Below, in pieces: positions 7,470 to 14,865 of a DNA stretch of 25,562 nucleotides. The DNA is taken from NCBI GenBank assembly GCA_035628595.1, contig DASPJN010000128.1, positions 1-25,562 of the forward strand. The letters are read 5' to 3'. Source of the stretch: Chryseosolibacter sp035628595 (lineage in GTDB: Bacteria > Bacteroidota > Bacteroidia > Cytophagales > Cyclobacteriaceae). Under the pieces are notes generated by a model, which did no database searches, was not told the DNA's origin, and saw only the letters and a list, made by a program, of their open reading frames with translations. The position numbers and the translations under genes are program-made. The first letter of the stretch is position 1. Every line of letters starts with the position of its first letter.

Positions 7470-8608
7470 AAGTTTGCAACTTGAATTGAACGGCTAAGTC
7501 TGATTATATGTAATGCAAAAAGTATTGCGAGTACGATCGTGGCAACAAATAAGATAATTTTTAAAGACGAGGCATTCAGCAGGAACCCACCTGCTAACGT
7601 TCCAACCGCGGCACCGACATCGCGCCATGTAGCATTTTCAGCTACCGAAAATAATGACCCGTTTTTCGTTCGAGCCAAAACGCCCGGCGTGATAGCAGCA
7701 TTGACGCTGTAACTGGTAAACATGATGATCAGGCCGGTGCTAATCCACCCTCCGCTAACAAGTGCGAGACCAGCGATTACACAGATGAGCGAAACGTTGA
7801 AGATTCGAATCACACCAAATTTGTCAGCAAGCCATCCGCCAAGTGGCGATAGTATAACCAGGCACATCCGGCGATAGCCGAGATAAAACGCAGCAAGCGA
7901 GGTTGCCATCAACAATGAAATCTCAGGTCGATGTAACAGGAAAAGCGTCCCCAGCACAATAACAACAATGCCATCGATCAGGATGGCTGAGACAAGCGTA
8001 AGGCAATTAAATAATGAAGGTATACGCAACCGCCATCGATTCCCGGCAGCGACGTGCGTAGATTTATCTTTCGGCAATGCGAAGGCAAACAACAATGCCG
8101 GCAATGATCCTACTGCAAGGACCAGGAAGAGATCAATCCCTTGAAAGTGCCGGAGAAGAAATGGCGCGAACAGCAATGCGATCATCGGGCCTGCTTCCTG
8201 CAAACCGCGGCTGAGTCCAAGTGCGATGCCTTGTTTTTCATTTTGGATTCCGTAAGCCAACGTACTGACGCGCATGGCTGAAAATGAAAGCCCCCAAATG
8301 ATCCGACATGTGAGCCAGATCAAAACGGAAGACGCAAACGCGTAGCCAAGCGTCGATACAATCGCAGTAATGACGGCGAGAATTGTAACCGTGCGAAGTC
8401 CGTAAATGTCAAAAAGACGAACCATCGCTGTATTCGAGAAAATGCGAACGAAACGGTTGATGGAAAGCAGCACGCCAACCCAGGCAAGCGGCACGCCCGC
8501 GAGTAAATAATTGACGGGAAGATATGCATAGAGAAAGGCATCGCCGAAGCTGGCGAATGCGAGTGCACTTGCCGCGAAAGCTGATGCCTTTAATTTTTGA
8601 TCAATCAT
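7460..8608 (-). CDS. MFS transporter
   Basis: A 382-residue inner-membrane carrier with about 12 hydrophobic segments in two halves, typical of the major facilitator superfamily. The loop between segments 2 and 3 reads NTAMVRLFDIYGLR, a variant of the family motif. The matching loop in the second half reads SPLGGWLADKFGVIR, a clear G-x-L-A-D-(K/R)-x-G-x-(K/R) signature. The central loop (ALPKDKSTHVAAGNRWRLR) separates the halves. The substrate cannot be read from the sequence. Position is informative: it starts three bases after the oxidoreductase stop and overlaps the sigma-factor start by 10 bases, so it belongs to a tight operon. Export of a toxic compound processed by the oxidoreductase is a reasonable inference. 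It has no Cys-rich tail, unlike its neighbours. Confidence 0.88.
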   Translation of the reverse strand: MIDQKLKASAFAASALAFASFGDAFLYAYLPVNYLLAGVPLAWVGVLLSINRFVRIFSNTAMVRLFDIYGLRTVTILAVITAIVSTLGYAFASSVLIWLTCRIIWGLSFSAMRVSTLAYGIQNEKQGIALGLSRGLQEAGPMIALLFAPFLLRHFQGIDLFLVLAVGSLPALLFAFALPKDKSTHVAAGNRWRLRIPSLFNCLTLVSAILIDGIVVIVLGTLFLLHRPEISLLMATSLAAFYLGYRRMCLVILSPLGGWLADKFGVIRIFNVSLICVIAGLALVSGGWISTGLIIMFTSYSVNAAITPGVLARTKNGSLFSVAENATWRDVGAAVGTLAGGFLLNASSLKIILFVATIVLAILFALHIIRLSRSIQVANLWR

Positions 8609-8611
8609 CTT

Positions 8612-9943
8612 TTAGCCGCAACACGCGGCTACAGTTTTTGTTTGTGGTACTGGCGCACTTCCGCAACACGCAGCCGAGCCACCGCCGATATCTGTGCTAC
8701 ACACCCCTGTTTCCGGCAGATCGAGTTCCACGTTCCTTGCAGTTTCCATATCGCCGTCAATCGCAGCAACGATCGAACGAACCTGTTCATAACCGGTTGC
8801 CATCAGGAATGTGGGTGCGCGGCCGTAGCTTTTCGATCCGGCAATGTAAAAATCTTTGTCCGGATGGCGCAGGTCTTTTTCTCCGTGCGGTCGTACAGTT
8901 CCACAACTGTGAATGTTTGGGTCGATGAGCTCAGCAATTTCGGCCACGCTCTCCAACGACGGATCAATATGCAATCTCACCTCACGCAGAAATGAAAAGT
9001 CCGGGCGTGACCCTGTGTTGCTGATGATTTCGTCGATACCGGGTAATATCATTTTTTGGTCATGCTGGATTCCGACAATATTCAGCTGGCCGTTCTTGTT
9101 AACGATCTGTTGGATCTGGAATGGTGTATAAACATTCACGCGATTGTTATTGATCAGCGTTTCGATCTTAACCCCAAGCGCACCGCGTGCCTGTAACGCG
9201 TCCTTTTCTTGTCCGCCGAATACATCCCGGATGTTTTTCTTTCGCAACACCCAATGAATGACGGTATCCGGAAACTTATCTTTCAGTTTATCAAGTTCAA
9301 GGATCGCATTGATGGATGAGTGTCCGCTTCCGACAACCAACACATTTTTGTTTTTATACCGCGCCGCATGTTCGTTTAATATGTCCGGAATTCCGTAAAA
9401 TATTTTCGTACGATTCTGTACTTCTCCGGGGGCGTACGTGCCGCCTGATCCGATTGGGTTGGGCGAATTCCAGGTGCCGGATGTATCAATTACCGCTTTT
9501 GCGTCGTATTGTTCAACTTCGGTGTCCTTCAGCACCTGAATTACAAATGGCAATTCCTCCCGTCCCCAGGTTTTCATTTTATCGGTATTCTTTCGTCCTA
9601 CCGATAATACTTTTGCATTGGTCACAGTATTTTTGGCAATTGCAGGGAGCGCAGCCAGGGGTTTGAAATAGTCATTGTACAACTCTTCGCCGGTTGGTAA
9701 ACCGTCATTGTCAGGGCTGGTCCAGCTTGTCGATTCCAGCAGTTGTCTTGCGGCTTTGTCGATGTTGTATCGCCACGGCGAGAACACGCGGATATGTTTC
9801 CAGGAAAGGACATTCGCCGCCACCGTGTTTCCACTTTCAAAAAGTATAAAGGGTTGATTGCGAATTGTGAGATGTGCTGCAGCTGCCAGGCCAACCGGGC
9901 CTGCGCCAATGATCGCTACGGGAAGGAATTGATTGTGTCTCAT
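8612..9943 (-). CDS. FAD/NAD(P)-dependent oxidoreductase (monooxygenase-like) with CysCys tail
   Basis: A 443-residue cytosolic flavoprotein. The FAD Rossmann motif VAIIGAGPVGLAAAAHL is at about residues 8-24. A second dinucleotide motif, VLVVGSGHSSINAILEL, is at about 200-216. A C-terminal FAD-side motif, FYIAGSKSYGRAPTFLMATGYEQVRSI, follows at about 365. The arrangement resembles flavin monooxygenases and thioredoxin-reductase-like enzymes. The tail reads LPETGVCS (C415), then two Cys pairs (426-427 and 441-442) in SAACCG and AACCG contexts. From memory, relatives with the LPETGVCS ending occur in arsenic-resistance neighbourhoods of other bacteria, but I cannot verify that here. The gene is first in a four-gene operon with an MFS carrier, a Cys-tailed sigma factor and a Cys-pair peptide, suggesting redox handling of a thiol-reactive toxicant. 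The start gives the Rossmann motif its normal N-terminal position. Confidence 0.85.
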   Translation of the reverse strand: MRHNQFLPVAIIGAGPVGLAAAAHLTIRNQPFILFESGNTVAANVLSWKHIRVFSPWRYNIDKAARQLLESTSWTSPDNDGLPTGEELYNDYFKPLAALPAIAKNTVTNAKVLSVGRKNTDKMKTWGREELPFVIQVLKDTEVEQYDAKAVIDTSGTWNSPNPIGSGGTYAPGEVQNRTKIFYGIPDILNEHAARYKNKNVLVVGSGHSSINAILELDKLKDKFPDTVIHWVLRKKNIRDVFGGQEKDALQARGALGVKIETLINNNRVNVYTPFQIQQIVNKNGQLNIVGIQHDQKMILPGIDEIISNTGSRPDFSFLREVRLHIDPSLESVAEIAELIDPNIHSCGTVRPHGEKDLRHPDKDFYIAGSKSYGRAPTFLMATGYEQVRSIVAAIDGDMETARNVELDLPETGVCSTDIGGGSAACCGSAPVPQTKTVAACCG

Positions 9944-9960
9944 CTTTTAGTCGTTTGCTC

Positions 9961-9989
9961 TACAGACGGACTTCGGACAAAAAGATGCA
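9961..9989 (-). promoter_or_regulatory. Putative SigZ-type ECF promoter of the oxidoreductase operon
   Basis: Read on the minus strand this is TGCATC, 15 bases, then CGTCTGTA, ending 17 bases before the oxidoreductase start codon. It matches the element at 6867-6895 in hexamer, spacer and -10-like sequence; the spacers themselves are unrelated, which argues for selection on the two boxes and not duplication of the region. The leader would be very short (about 10-15 bases). Control by the operon's own sigma factor (autoregulation) is inferred. Confidence 0.55.
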
Positions 9990-10010
9990 GAAAATTTTAA
10001 CCTTTAAGTT

Positions 10011-10058
10011 GAACACTATGCCGGCGACCTATTTTTGTTTGTTGCCTCCAATGTGTTC
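10011..10058. repeat. Imperfect long-range inverted repeat between the polymerase-domain gene and the oxidoreductase operon
   Basis: GAACAC at 10011-10016 faces GTGTTC at 10053-10058. Inside them, GGCGAC (10023-10028) faces GTTGCC (10041-10046) with one G-U-type pair. The internal loops are symmetric (six bases each side) and the apical loop is 12 bases. It may fold in the 3' end of the polymerase-domain transcript or be an operator upstream of the operon. No T-run marks it as a standard terminator. Confidence 0.3.
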
Positions 10059-10079
10059 GATTTAACTTCACCAATCAAT

Positions 10080-11516
10080 TTAAAAAAGAAAGGCATAGTT
10101 TTCTTCGAGTCTTTCCAATAGCGCTGATGCACTTACTTTTTTCTTAAAGATTGTTTCAAAAGGGTCTGACGCTTTGTTAAGGCGTTTTATAACAGTTTCG
10201 TAATTGTATTCCTCCGGACGGAAGCCTTTCTCCAGCTCCTCCCATCGTAAAGGCGTGGCGACGGAAGGTTGCTGTCCTGCTGTAAGCGAATAAGGAGAAA
10301 TGATATTTTCGTTTTCCGCGTTGATCCGGTAGTCGATCGAAACTTTGCCGTGGTCGTAAGTATCCGGACTTTTGATTGAGACGACTCCACTGGCTTTTAT
10401 GCGTGTGAGGTAACAAATGTATTCCGCTGCTTTTCGCGCGACTTCGAAATCGTTTTTTCCGTCAAGCGGAACATAAACGTGAAGGGCCGTGTAGCCGTCA
10501 GTTTTCACAAGCGAAGGCAGTTGAAGGCCTGTCAGAATTTCTTTCATCGCTAACGCGACGTCAACCGTTTTCGATAATTCATTTTCGGCTCCGTCGATGT
10601 CGATAACAATGTAATCGGGAAGGGCGGATTTTTTCAGTGCAGCGTGCCCGGTTCTGAATTCCACACATCCGCGTTCAACATACAAGAGCAGATGTTCTTT
10701 GTCATTACATGGTAAGAAACCCTCATCGCTACTCTTTGCTGATGAAGCAGTTTCTTTTTTCATCCAGTCTGGTGCAGCGTCGTCGTCACCACCAAAAAGC
10801 GTTTCGATATTCACAGGCTTTGGTGATGTTGCTTGCGAGTCTGAATACAACCGCGTCCATAATGGCCTGTTCTTCACGTATGGCAAGATGTAATCGACGA
10901 TTTTATAATAATAGTTCAATACATCCCGCTTGCTAAGCTTTGCCTGTCGGAAGAAAAGCCTCTCCAGATCTGTGAACTCAATTTCATGCGCGAGCTTAAA
11001 ATCGGGTTGTGATGATCTTTTCTTTTCGCCAACCTCTTTCTTAGCCGGCGTGATTCCTTTGTTTTTGCTTTTTGATTTCTTAACCGGTTTCTCTACCTCG
11101 TTTTTCTTTAAAGCAGATTTTGGTATCGCGATTTTTCCGACATTTTCTTTCTTACGAACCAAAGGAAGCTCAGGCAACGCGCTGAATTCTTTCAATACGG
11201 CTTCATCAAATTCGAATGGCGTTTCATCCCACGCTTTGTTGCTACTGGTATGAAAGAAATAAATACCTGGAACATCTTCACTTGCATGTAGCTGGTGGGT
11301 GGAAGAATTGAGGTTGCTCAAAATTGTTTGGTAATTCATTTCATAGAAGAGCGATGACTTCTCCTCGATCCCTTCAATGTTGATACGTTCTGCAACCGAA
11401 TCGCCGGCCTTTGTAATGTAAAGACGTACCAGCTTTTCTCGGTCGGGCCGGTACTGACATTGGCGGATGATTTCGTGGATGGTTTTAAATGTTTTGGTGT
11501 TTTTACGGATCAACAT
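10080..11516 (-). CDS. LigD-type primase-polymerase domain protein (NHEJ-like polymerase) with unknown N-terminal region
   Basis: A 478-residue protein whose C-terminal half (about 175-470) is a LigD polymerase domain (archaeo-eukaryotic primase fold). Hallmarks are LSKRDVLNYYYKIVDYILPYVKNRPL, the metal-binding DID at 306-308 (IVIDIDG; family DLDP), KTDGYTALHVYVPLD at 338-352 with H346 (family KTSGGKGLH), D395 in SIDYRIN, and SPYSL..GQQPSVATPLRWEEL. The catalytic carboxylates and His are kept. The nucleotide-loop Ser/Gly/Lys are replaced, and the usual phenylalanine/lysine-rich EGFFQK segment is not recognisable. Residues 1-120 match no family I know. A Lys-rich linker (about 121-170) resembles a flexible DNA-contacting hinge. 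No ligase, nuclease or Ku gene is present in the window, so its role in end joining or gap filling is inferred from the family only. Confidence 0.82.
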   Translation of the reverse strand: MLIRKNTKTFKTIHEIIRQCQYRPDREKLVRLYITKAGDSVAERINIEGIEEKSSLFYEMNYQTILSNLNSSTHQLHASEDVPGIYFFHTSSNKAWDETPFEFDEAVLKEFSALPELPLVRKKENVGKIAIPKSALKKNEVEKPVKKSKSKNKGITPAKKEVGEKKRSSQPDFKLAHEIEFTDLERLFFRQAKLSKRDVLNYYYKIVDYILPYVKNRPLWTRLYSDSQATSPKPVNIETLFGGDDDAAPDWMKKETASSAKSSDEGFLPCNDKEHLLLYVERGCVEFRTGHAALKKSALPDYIVIDIDGAENELSKTVDVALAMKEILTGLQLPSLVKTDGYTALHVYVPLDGKNDFEVARKAAEYICYLTRIKASGVVSIKSPDTYDHGKVSIDYRINAENENIISPYSLTAGQQPSVATPLRWEELEKGFRPEEYNYETVIKRLNKASDPFETIFKKKVSASALLERLEENYAFLF

Positions 11517-11649
11517 TTACCAGGTGTTTGTAATAAAGGTAAAAGAAAGATTTGTGCCGGCACCAGCATTGCGGCGATAGTTATCGCGACAGTGGAAGTC
11601 GCACACCAATTTTCTTTTTCGTGTCTTCAATTCCTGCTACTTTCATGTC

Positions 11650-11865
11650 ATGAATTTTGAATCAGAAATCAGCAAGGTGCTTGCGGCGCGCAAAGCGGAT
11701 ACCGATATGCTAAACGTTATAGAGGCTCTAGGTTATAGCCAGGAAAATTTTCAGCGTGCTTTTGATATCGCGCTCGCAATGGACAACAGGAATCTCGTTA
11801 AGCTTGTCTATTCCAATTTTGATCAACAAAAAATTGTCGTTGAATTTACATTGCTTGGTAAGTAA
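11650..11865 (+). CDS. Small hypothetical protein (71 aa)
   Basis: I do not recognise a family. The 71-residue product is soluble and mostly helical in appearance (ISKVLAARKADTDMLNVIEALGY, then FQRAFDIALAMDNRNLVKLVYSN), ending in a short beta-like QKIVVEFTLL. Composition and codon use look like real coding sequence, and there is no overlap with either neighbour. It is transcribed divergently from the polymerase-domain gene and lies 174 bases before the antiporter gene. The ATG at 11650 is the first in frame. Confidence 0.5.
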   Translation: MNFESEISKVLAARKADTDMLNVIEALGYSQENFQRAFDIALAMDNRNLVKLVYSNFDQQKIVVEFTLLGK

Positions 11866-11968
11866 GCGCGCGCCCTGACACGTGACCCGAATACGCGTAC
11901 TTAGGAAAGGCAATCGGTCGATTGAAGAACGGCTTAACCCTGCACCTCATCGAATGCAGGCGAGGATT

Positions 11969-11997
11969 TTTGAGTTATCTTAGTAAATCTATTTTCG
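11969..11997 (+). promoter_or_regulatory. Possible Bacteroidota sigma-A promoter for the antiporter gene
   Basis: TTTG at 11969-11972, a 17-base spacer, then TATTTTCG at 11990-11997 resembles the Bacteroidota housekeeping pattern (TTTG, then TAnnTTTG). It lies about 43 bases before the antiporter start codon. One mismatch in the -7 box and the AT-rich setting keep confidence low. A 5-bp hairpin (AGTCG/CGACT, 12005-12017) followed by a T-run lies between it and the gene. Confidence 0.35.
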
Positions 11998-12039
11998 CGC
12001 GTAAAGTCGCAGCGACTATTTTTTTATTTATGTATTGAC

Positions 12040-14352
12040 ATGGGACATTTACCGGATCTTATTCATGATTTAGCATTAATCCTGATCGCCGGAGCGGTCA
12101 CAACGATTGTATTCCGCAAGATCAAACAACCGCTCGTGTTGGGCTACATCATCGCCGGCTTTCTTGTGGGGCCGCATTTTCATCTTGCACCAACCGTGGC
12201 AGATAGCGAGAACGTTGAGATCCTTGCAGAGATCGGGGTCATCTTTCTGCTGTTCAGTCTCGGTCTTGAGTTCAGTTTCAAAAAACTTATGCGTGTTGGT
12301 GGCTCGGCCTCGATCACCGCGCTGGTTGAAATAGTTTTTATTACGGTGGCCGGATATTTTGTCGGAATCGCGCTGGGCTGGTCAACGATGGACAGCCTCT
12401 TTCTAGGCGGCATGCTCGCAAGTTCATCGACGACAATCATCATTCGCGCCTTCGACGAACTTGGCGTGAAAACAAAACAATATGCGCGCATCGTTTTTGG
12501 TGTTCTGATTGTTGAAGATATCGTAGTCATCTTGCTGATGGTTTTACTTTCGACTATTGCAGTTACGCAACAGTTTGAGGGAGGTGAGATCATTTACACA
12601 GTATTGAAGCTCTTGTTCTTTCTGGCGCTGTGGTTTATCGCCGGAATTTTTCTTTTGCCGACATTCCTAAGGCGCGTCAAAACATTGATGGATCAAGAAA
12701 CGTTACTCATTCTGTCGCTGGGCTTGTGCCTTGGAATGGTAGTGCTTGCAACGAAGGCCGGCTTTTCTGCCGAGCTTGGGGCGTTCATTATGGGATCAAT
12801 TTTAGCGGAGACAACGTCAGCCGAAAAAATTGAGCATATCACAAAGCCCGTGAAAGATCTTTTCGGAGCAATCTTTTTCGTGTCTGTTGGAATGATGATA
12901 GACCCGCAGGCAATCATTACATACGGATGGCCCGTAATCTGTGTAACACTGTTAACACTTTTCGGAAAATTGTTCAGCACAACGCTTGGTGCACTATTGT
13001 CCGGACAACCGTTGAAGCAATCGGTTCAGGTCGGCATGAGTATGGCGCAGATTGGCGAATTCGCTTTTATCGTCGCGACGTTGGGATTATCGCTTGGCGT
13101 GATTTCGGATTTTCTTTTCCCGGTGGCTGTTGGTGCCTCGGCGATCACCACTTTCACAACGCCATACATGATCAAAGGGTCTGAACAGCTTTATAAGTTT
13201 CTTGAACGTAAACTACCGCCAAAGATGCTGGCACGTCTCAACCGGTATTCCAGCGGCGCCCAAAGCATCCAGGCGGAAACGGAATGGCGTACGGTATTGC
13301 GTGCTTATGTTAACATCATTCTCACGAACGCTATCATGTTGCTGGCGATCTTTGTACTGGTCGTGAAGGTGATCAAGCCCGTATCTGCTGAATACATGTC
13401 GAATGCGCTTTTGAGACACTTGCTCACGCTCTTGTTTGCGATTGGTATTGCGATGCCTTTTCTCTGGGCAATGATGGCGAAAAGACCGTCGAAGCATTTT
13501 GCTTATAAGGAACTGTGGATGATAAATCGGTACAACAGAGGCCCGCTTTTGATTTTGGAAGTATTGCGTATACTCGCAGGCCTTACCTTTATTAGTTTTC
13601 TCACGTTTGAATTGTTTCCGGCAGGCGAAGCGTTTTTTGTAATCGTGCCGCTCATTATCCTTGTGTTGTTTCTTTTTGCGAAACGTATCCAGGATTTTTA
13701 CCAGCGTCTTGAGATGCGGTTTGTTGGCAACCTGAATGCCAGGGAGACCGTTGCGTTCAACACGCTTGATGCAAATGTATCGCGAAAGAATGCAGACCTT
13801 CAATCAACACTTCTCCCGTGGGACGCGCACATTGTACCCATGGAAGTGCCACGACAGGCAGATTATATCGGCAGAACGCTGGGAGAACTCTCCTGGAGGG
13901 AACGGTTCGGGATTAACATTGTATATATCAAACGCGGTGACATAATTATCAACACGCCAGGACGTAATAACATACTTCTTCCTTTTGATCACGCCGGCAT
14001 CCTGGGCACTGATGATCAGATTCAAAAGTTTAAGCCTGCATTTCACCCGGAGGATTTCGGTTCTACCGTACCGTCAACAGACCTCAGTGATATTGTGTTG
14101 CAAAAGATCCTGGTGGATGAGCATACAAAATTGAAAGGAGCTGATATCCGCTCCTCTCAAATACGGGAAGCTACTGAAGGACTTGTGATTGGCGTCGAGC
14201 GGCGAGGTGAGCGAATACTGAATCCTGACTCGACACTTGTACTCGAATGGAATGATGTGATCTGGCTCGTTGGAAACAGAAAGAAGATCGAACTTTTTAC
14301 CAAACGGAAAGGAACTGTGAGCGGCTCCGAAAAAGCCTCACCCAAACCGTAG
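12040..14352 (+). CDS. CPA2-family monovalent cation/proton antiporter (Kef/Ybal-like) with tandem RCK_C domains
   Basis: A 770-residue inner-membrane protein of the CPA2 (Kef-type) antiporter family. The first about 390 residues contain the exchanger core, about 12 membrane segments with LVLGYIIAGFLVGP, FLLFSLGLEFSFKKL, GVLIVEDIVVILLM (Glu-Asp pair in the pore helix), GAFIMGSILAET and QIGEFAFIVATLGLS. A linker with four more hydrophobic segments (about 420-550) follows. The cytosolic end holds two TrkA-C/RCK_C-like modules (about 596-665 and 680-760; second with TKLKGADIRSSQIRE and WNDVIWLVGN). I see no RCK_N (NAD-binding GxGxxG) domain between core and tail, unlike KefB/KefC. It probably exchanges K+ or Na+ for protons, gated by a ligand on the RCK_C pair. 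It is a single gene; the neighbours give no further clue. Confidence 0.88.
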   Translation: MGHLPDLIHDLALILIAGAVTTIVFRKIKQPLVLGYIIAGFLVGPHFHLAPTVADSENVEILAEIGVIFLLFSLGLEFSFKKLMRVGGSASITALVEIVFITVAGYFVGIALGWSTMDSLFLGGMLASSSTTIIIRAFDELGVKTKQYARIVFGVLIVEDIVVILLMVLLSTIAVTQQFEGGEIIYTVLKLLFFLALWFIAGIFLLPTFLRRVKTLMDQETLLILSLGLCLGMVVLATKAGFSAELGAFIMGSILAETTSAEKIEHITKPVKDLFGAIFFVSVGMMIDPQAIITYGWPVICVTLLTLFGKLFSTTLGALLSGQPLKQSVQVGMSMAQIGEFAFIVATLGLSLGVISDFLFPVAVGASAITTFTTPYMIKGSEQLYKFLERKLPPKMLARLNRYSSGAQSIQAETEWRTVLRAYVNIILTNAIMLLAIFVLVVKVIKPVSAEYMSNALLRHLLTLLFAIGIAMPFLWAMMAKRPSKHFAYKELWMINRYNRGPLLILEVLRILAGLTFISFLTFELFPAGEAFFVIVPLIILVLFLFAKRIQDFYQRLEMRFVGNLNARETVAFNTLDANVSRKNADLQSTLLPWDAHIVPMEVPRQADYIGRTLGELSWRERFGINIVYIKRGDIIINTPGRNNILLPFDHAGILGTDDQIQKFKPAFHPEDFGSTVPSTDLSDIVLQKILVDEHTKLKGADIRSSQIREATEGLVIGVERRGERILNPDSTLVLEWNDVIWLVGNRKKIELFTKRKGTVSGSEKASPKP

Positions 14353-14502
14353 CTATTCTGCCTGATGAGAACCTGCCGTTTTTTCCTGAATGAATTTCCG
14401 CCGATGCTGACAATAATTTTGCTGGCATAGTGAGACGCGTCTCGTTGTACTGAACGGTACTGGCATTGTTTTTTACTGTCGCTTTTATCAAAACGACATA
14501 CA

Positions 14503-14865
14503 ATGAATTTGTTTGAGAGATTCCTACTCGGAATGACAGCAGAACGATCAACCCGAAAACTCCCCATTGACTTTATCCGGACTAAGAAACAAATTCTTAG
14601 AGAGCTACAAATCAGTAAAGAGTCAGGTAACATCATTGGTGTTTACGCTCGTGCATTCGGTGAGGGTATGTTTCTCACCCAGGTGGAATATATCGACAAG
14701 TGCGATAGCGAAGAAATTATTCATTTCCACCGCTACGACATGAGCGGTCATATTCTTTCGCGATGCGAGATCGGCATATCAGAGATCAAAATGGTTTTCC
14801 CATTCAATGGCATCCTGAAGCTAAATATTACGCCGGCTTTCAGAAGTTATTCTTCTGTCGCCTAG
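14503..14865 (+). CDS. Hypothetical protein (120 aa)
   Basis: I do not recognise a family. The 120-residue product is soluble, with no signal peptide or membrane segment. It mixes helix-like (TKKQILRELQISKES) and strand-like stretches (GNIIGVYARAFGEGMFLTQVEYID, EEIIHFHRYDMSGHILSRCEIGISEIKMVFPF). The pattern of a small beta-rich fold with a Tyr-Asp/His-rich middle suggests a conserved single-domain protein and not random reading. It follows the antiporter by 150 bases and ends before a gene-free stretch of about 540 bases. The ATG at 14503 is the first in frame. Confidence 0.55.
   Translation: MNLFERFLLGMTAERSTRKLPIDFIRTKKQILRELQISKESGNIIGVYARAFGEGMFLTQVEYIDKCDSEEIIHFHRYDMSGHILSRCEIGISEIKMVFPFNGILKLNITPAFRSYSSVA

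Noticed and set aside
11460..11660. A 66-codon plus-strand frame between the polymerase-domain gene and the small hypothetical gene.
   Set aside because: It overlaps the start of the polymerase-domain gene in antisense and also the next gene's start, with no recognisable sequence.
13213..13803. A 196-codon minus-strand frame inside the antiporter gene.
   Set aside because: Highly basic, low-complexity product antisense to a conserved domain; a shadow frame.
14432..14443. A perfect 12-base palindrome GAGACGCGTCTC after the antiporter gene.
   Set aside because: Short palindromes of this size are expected by chance and there is no matching partner or T-run; not enough to call an operator.
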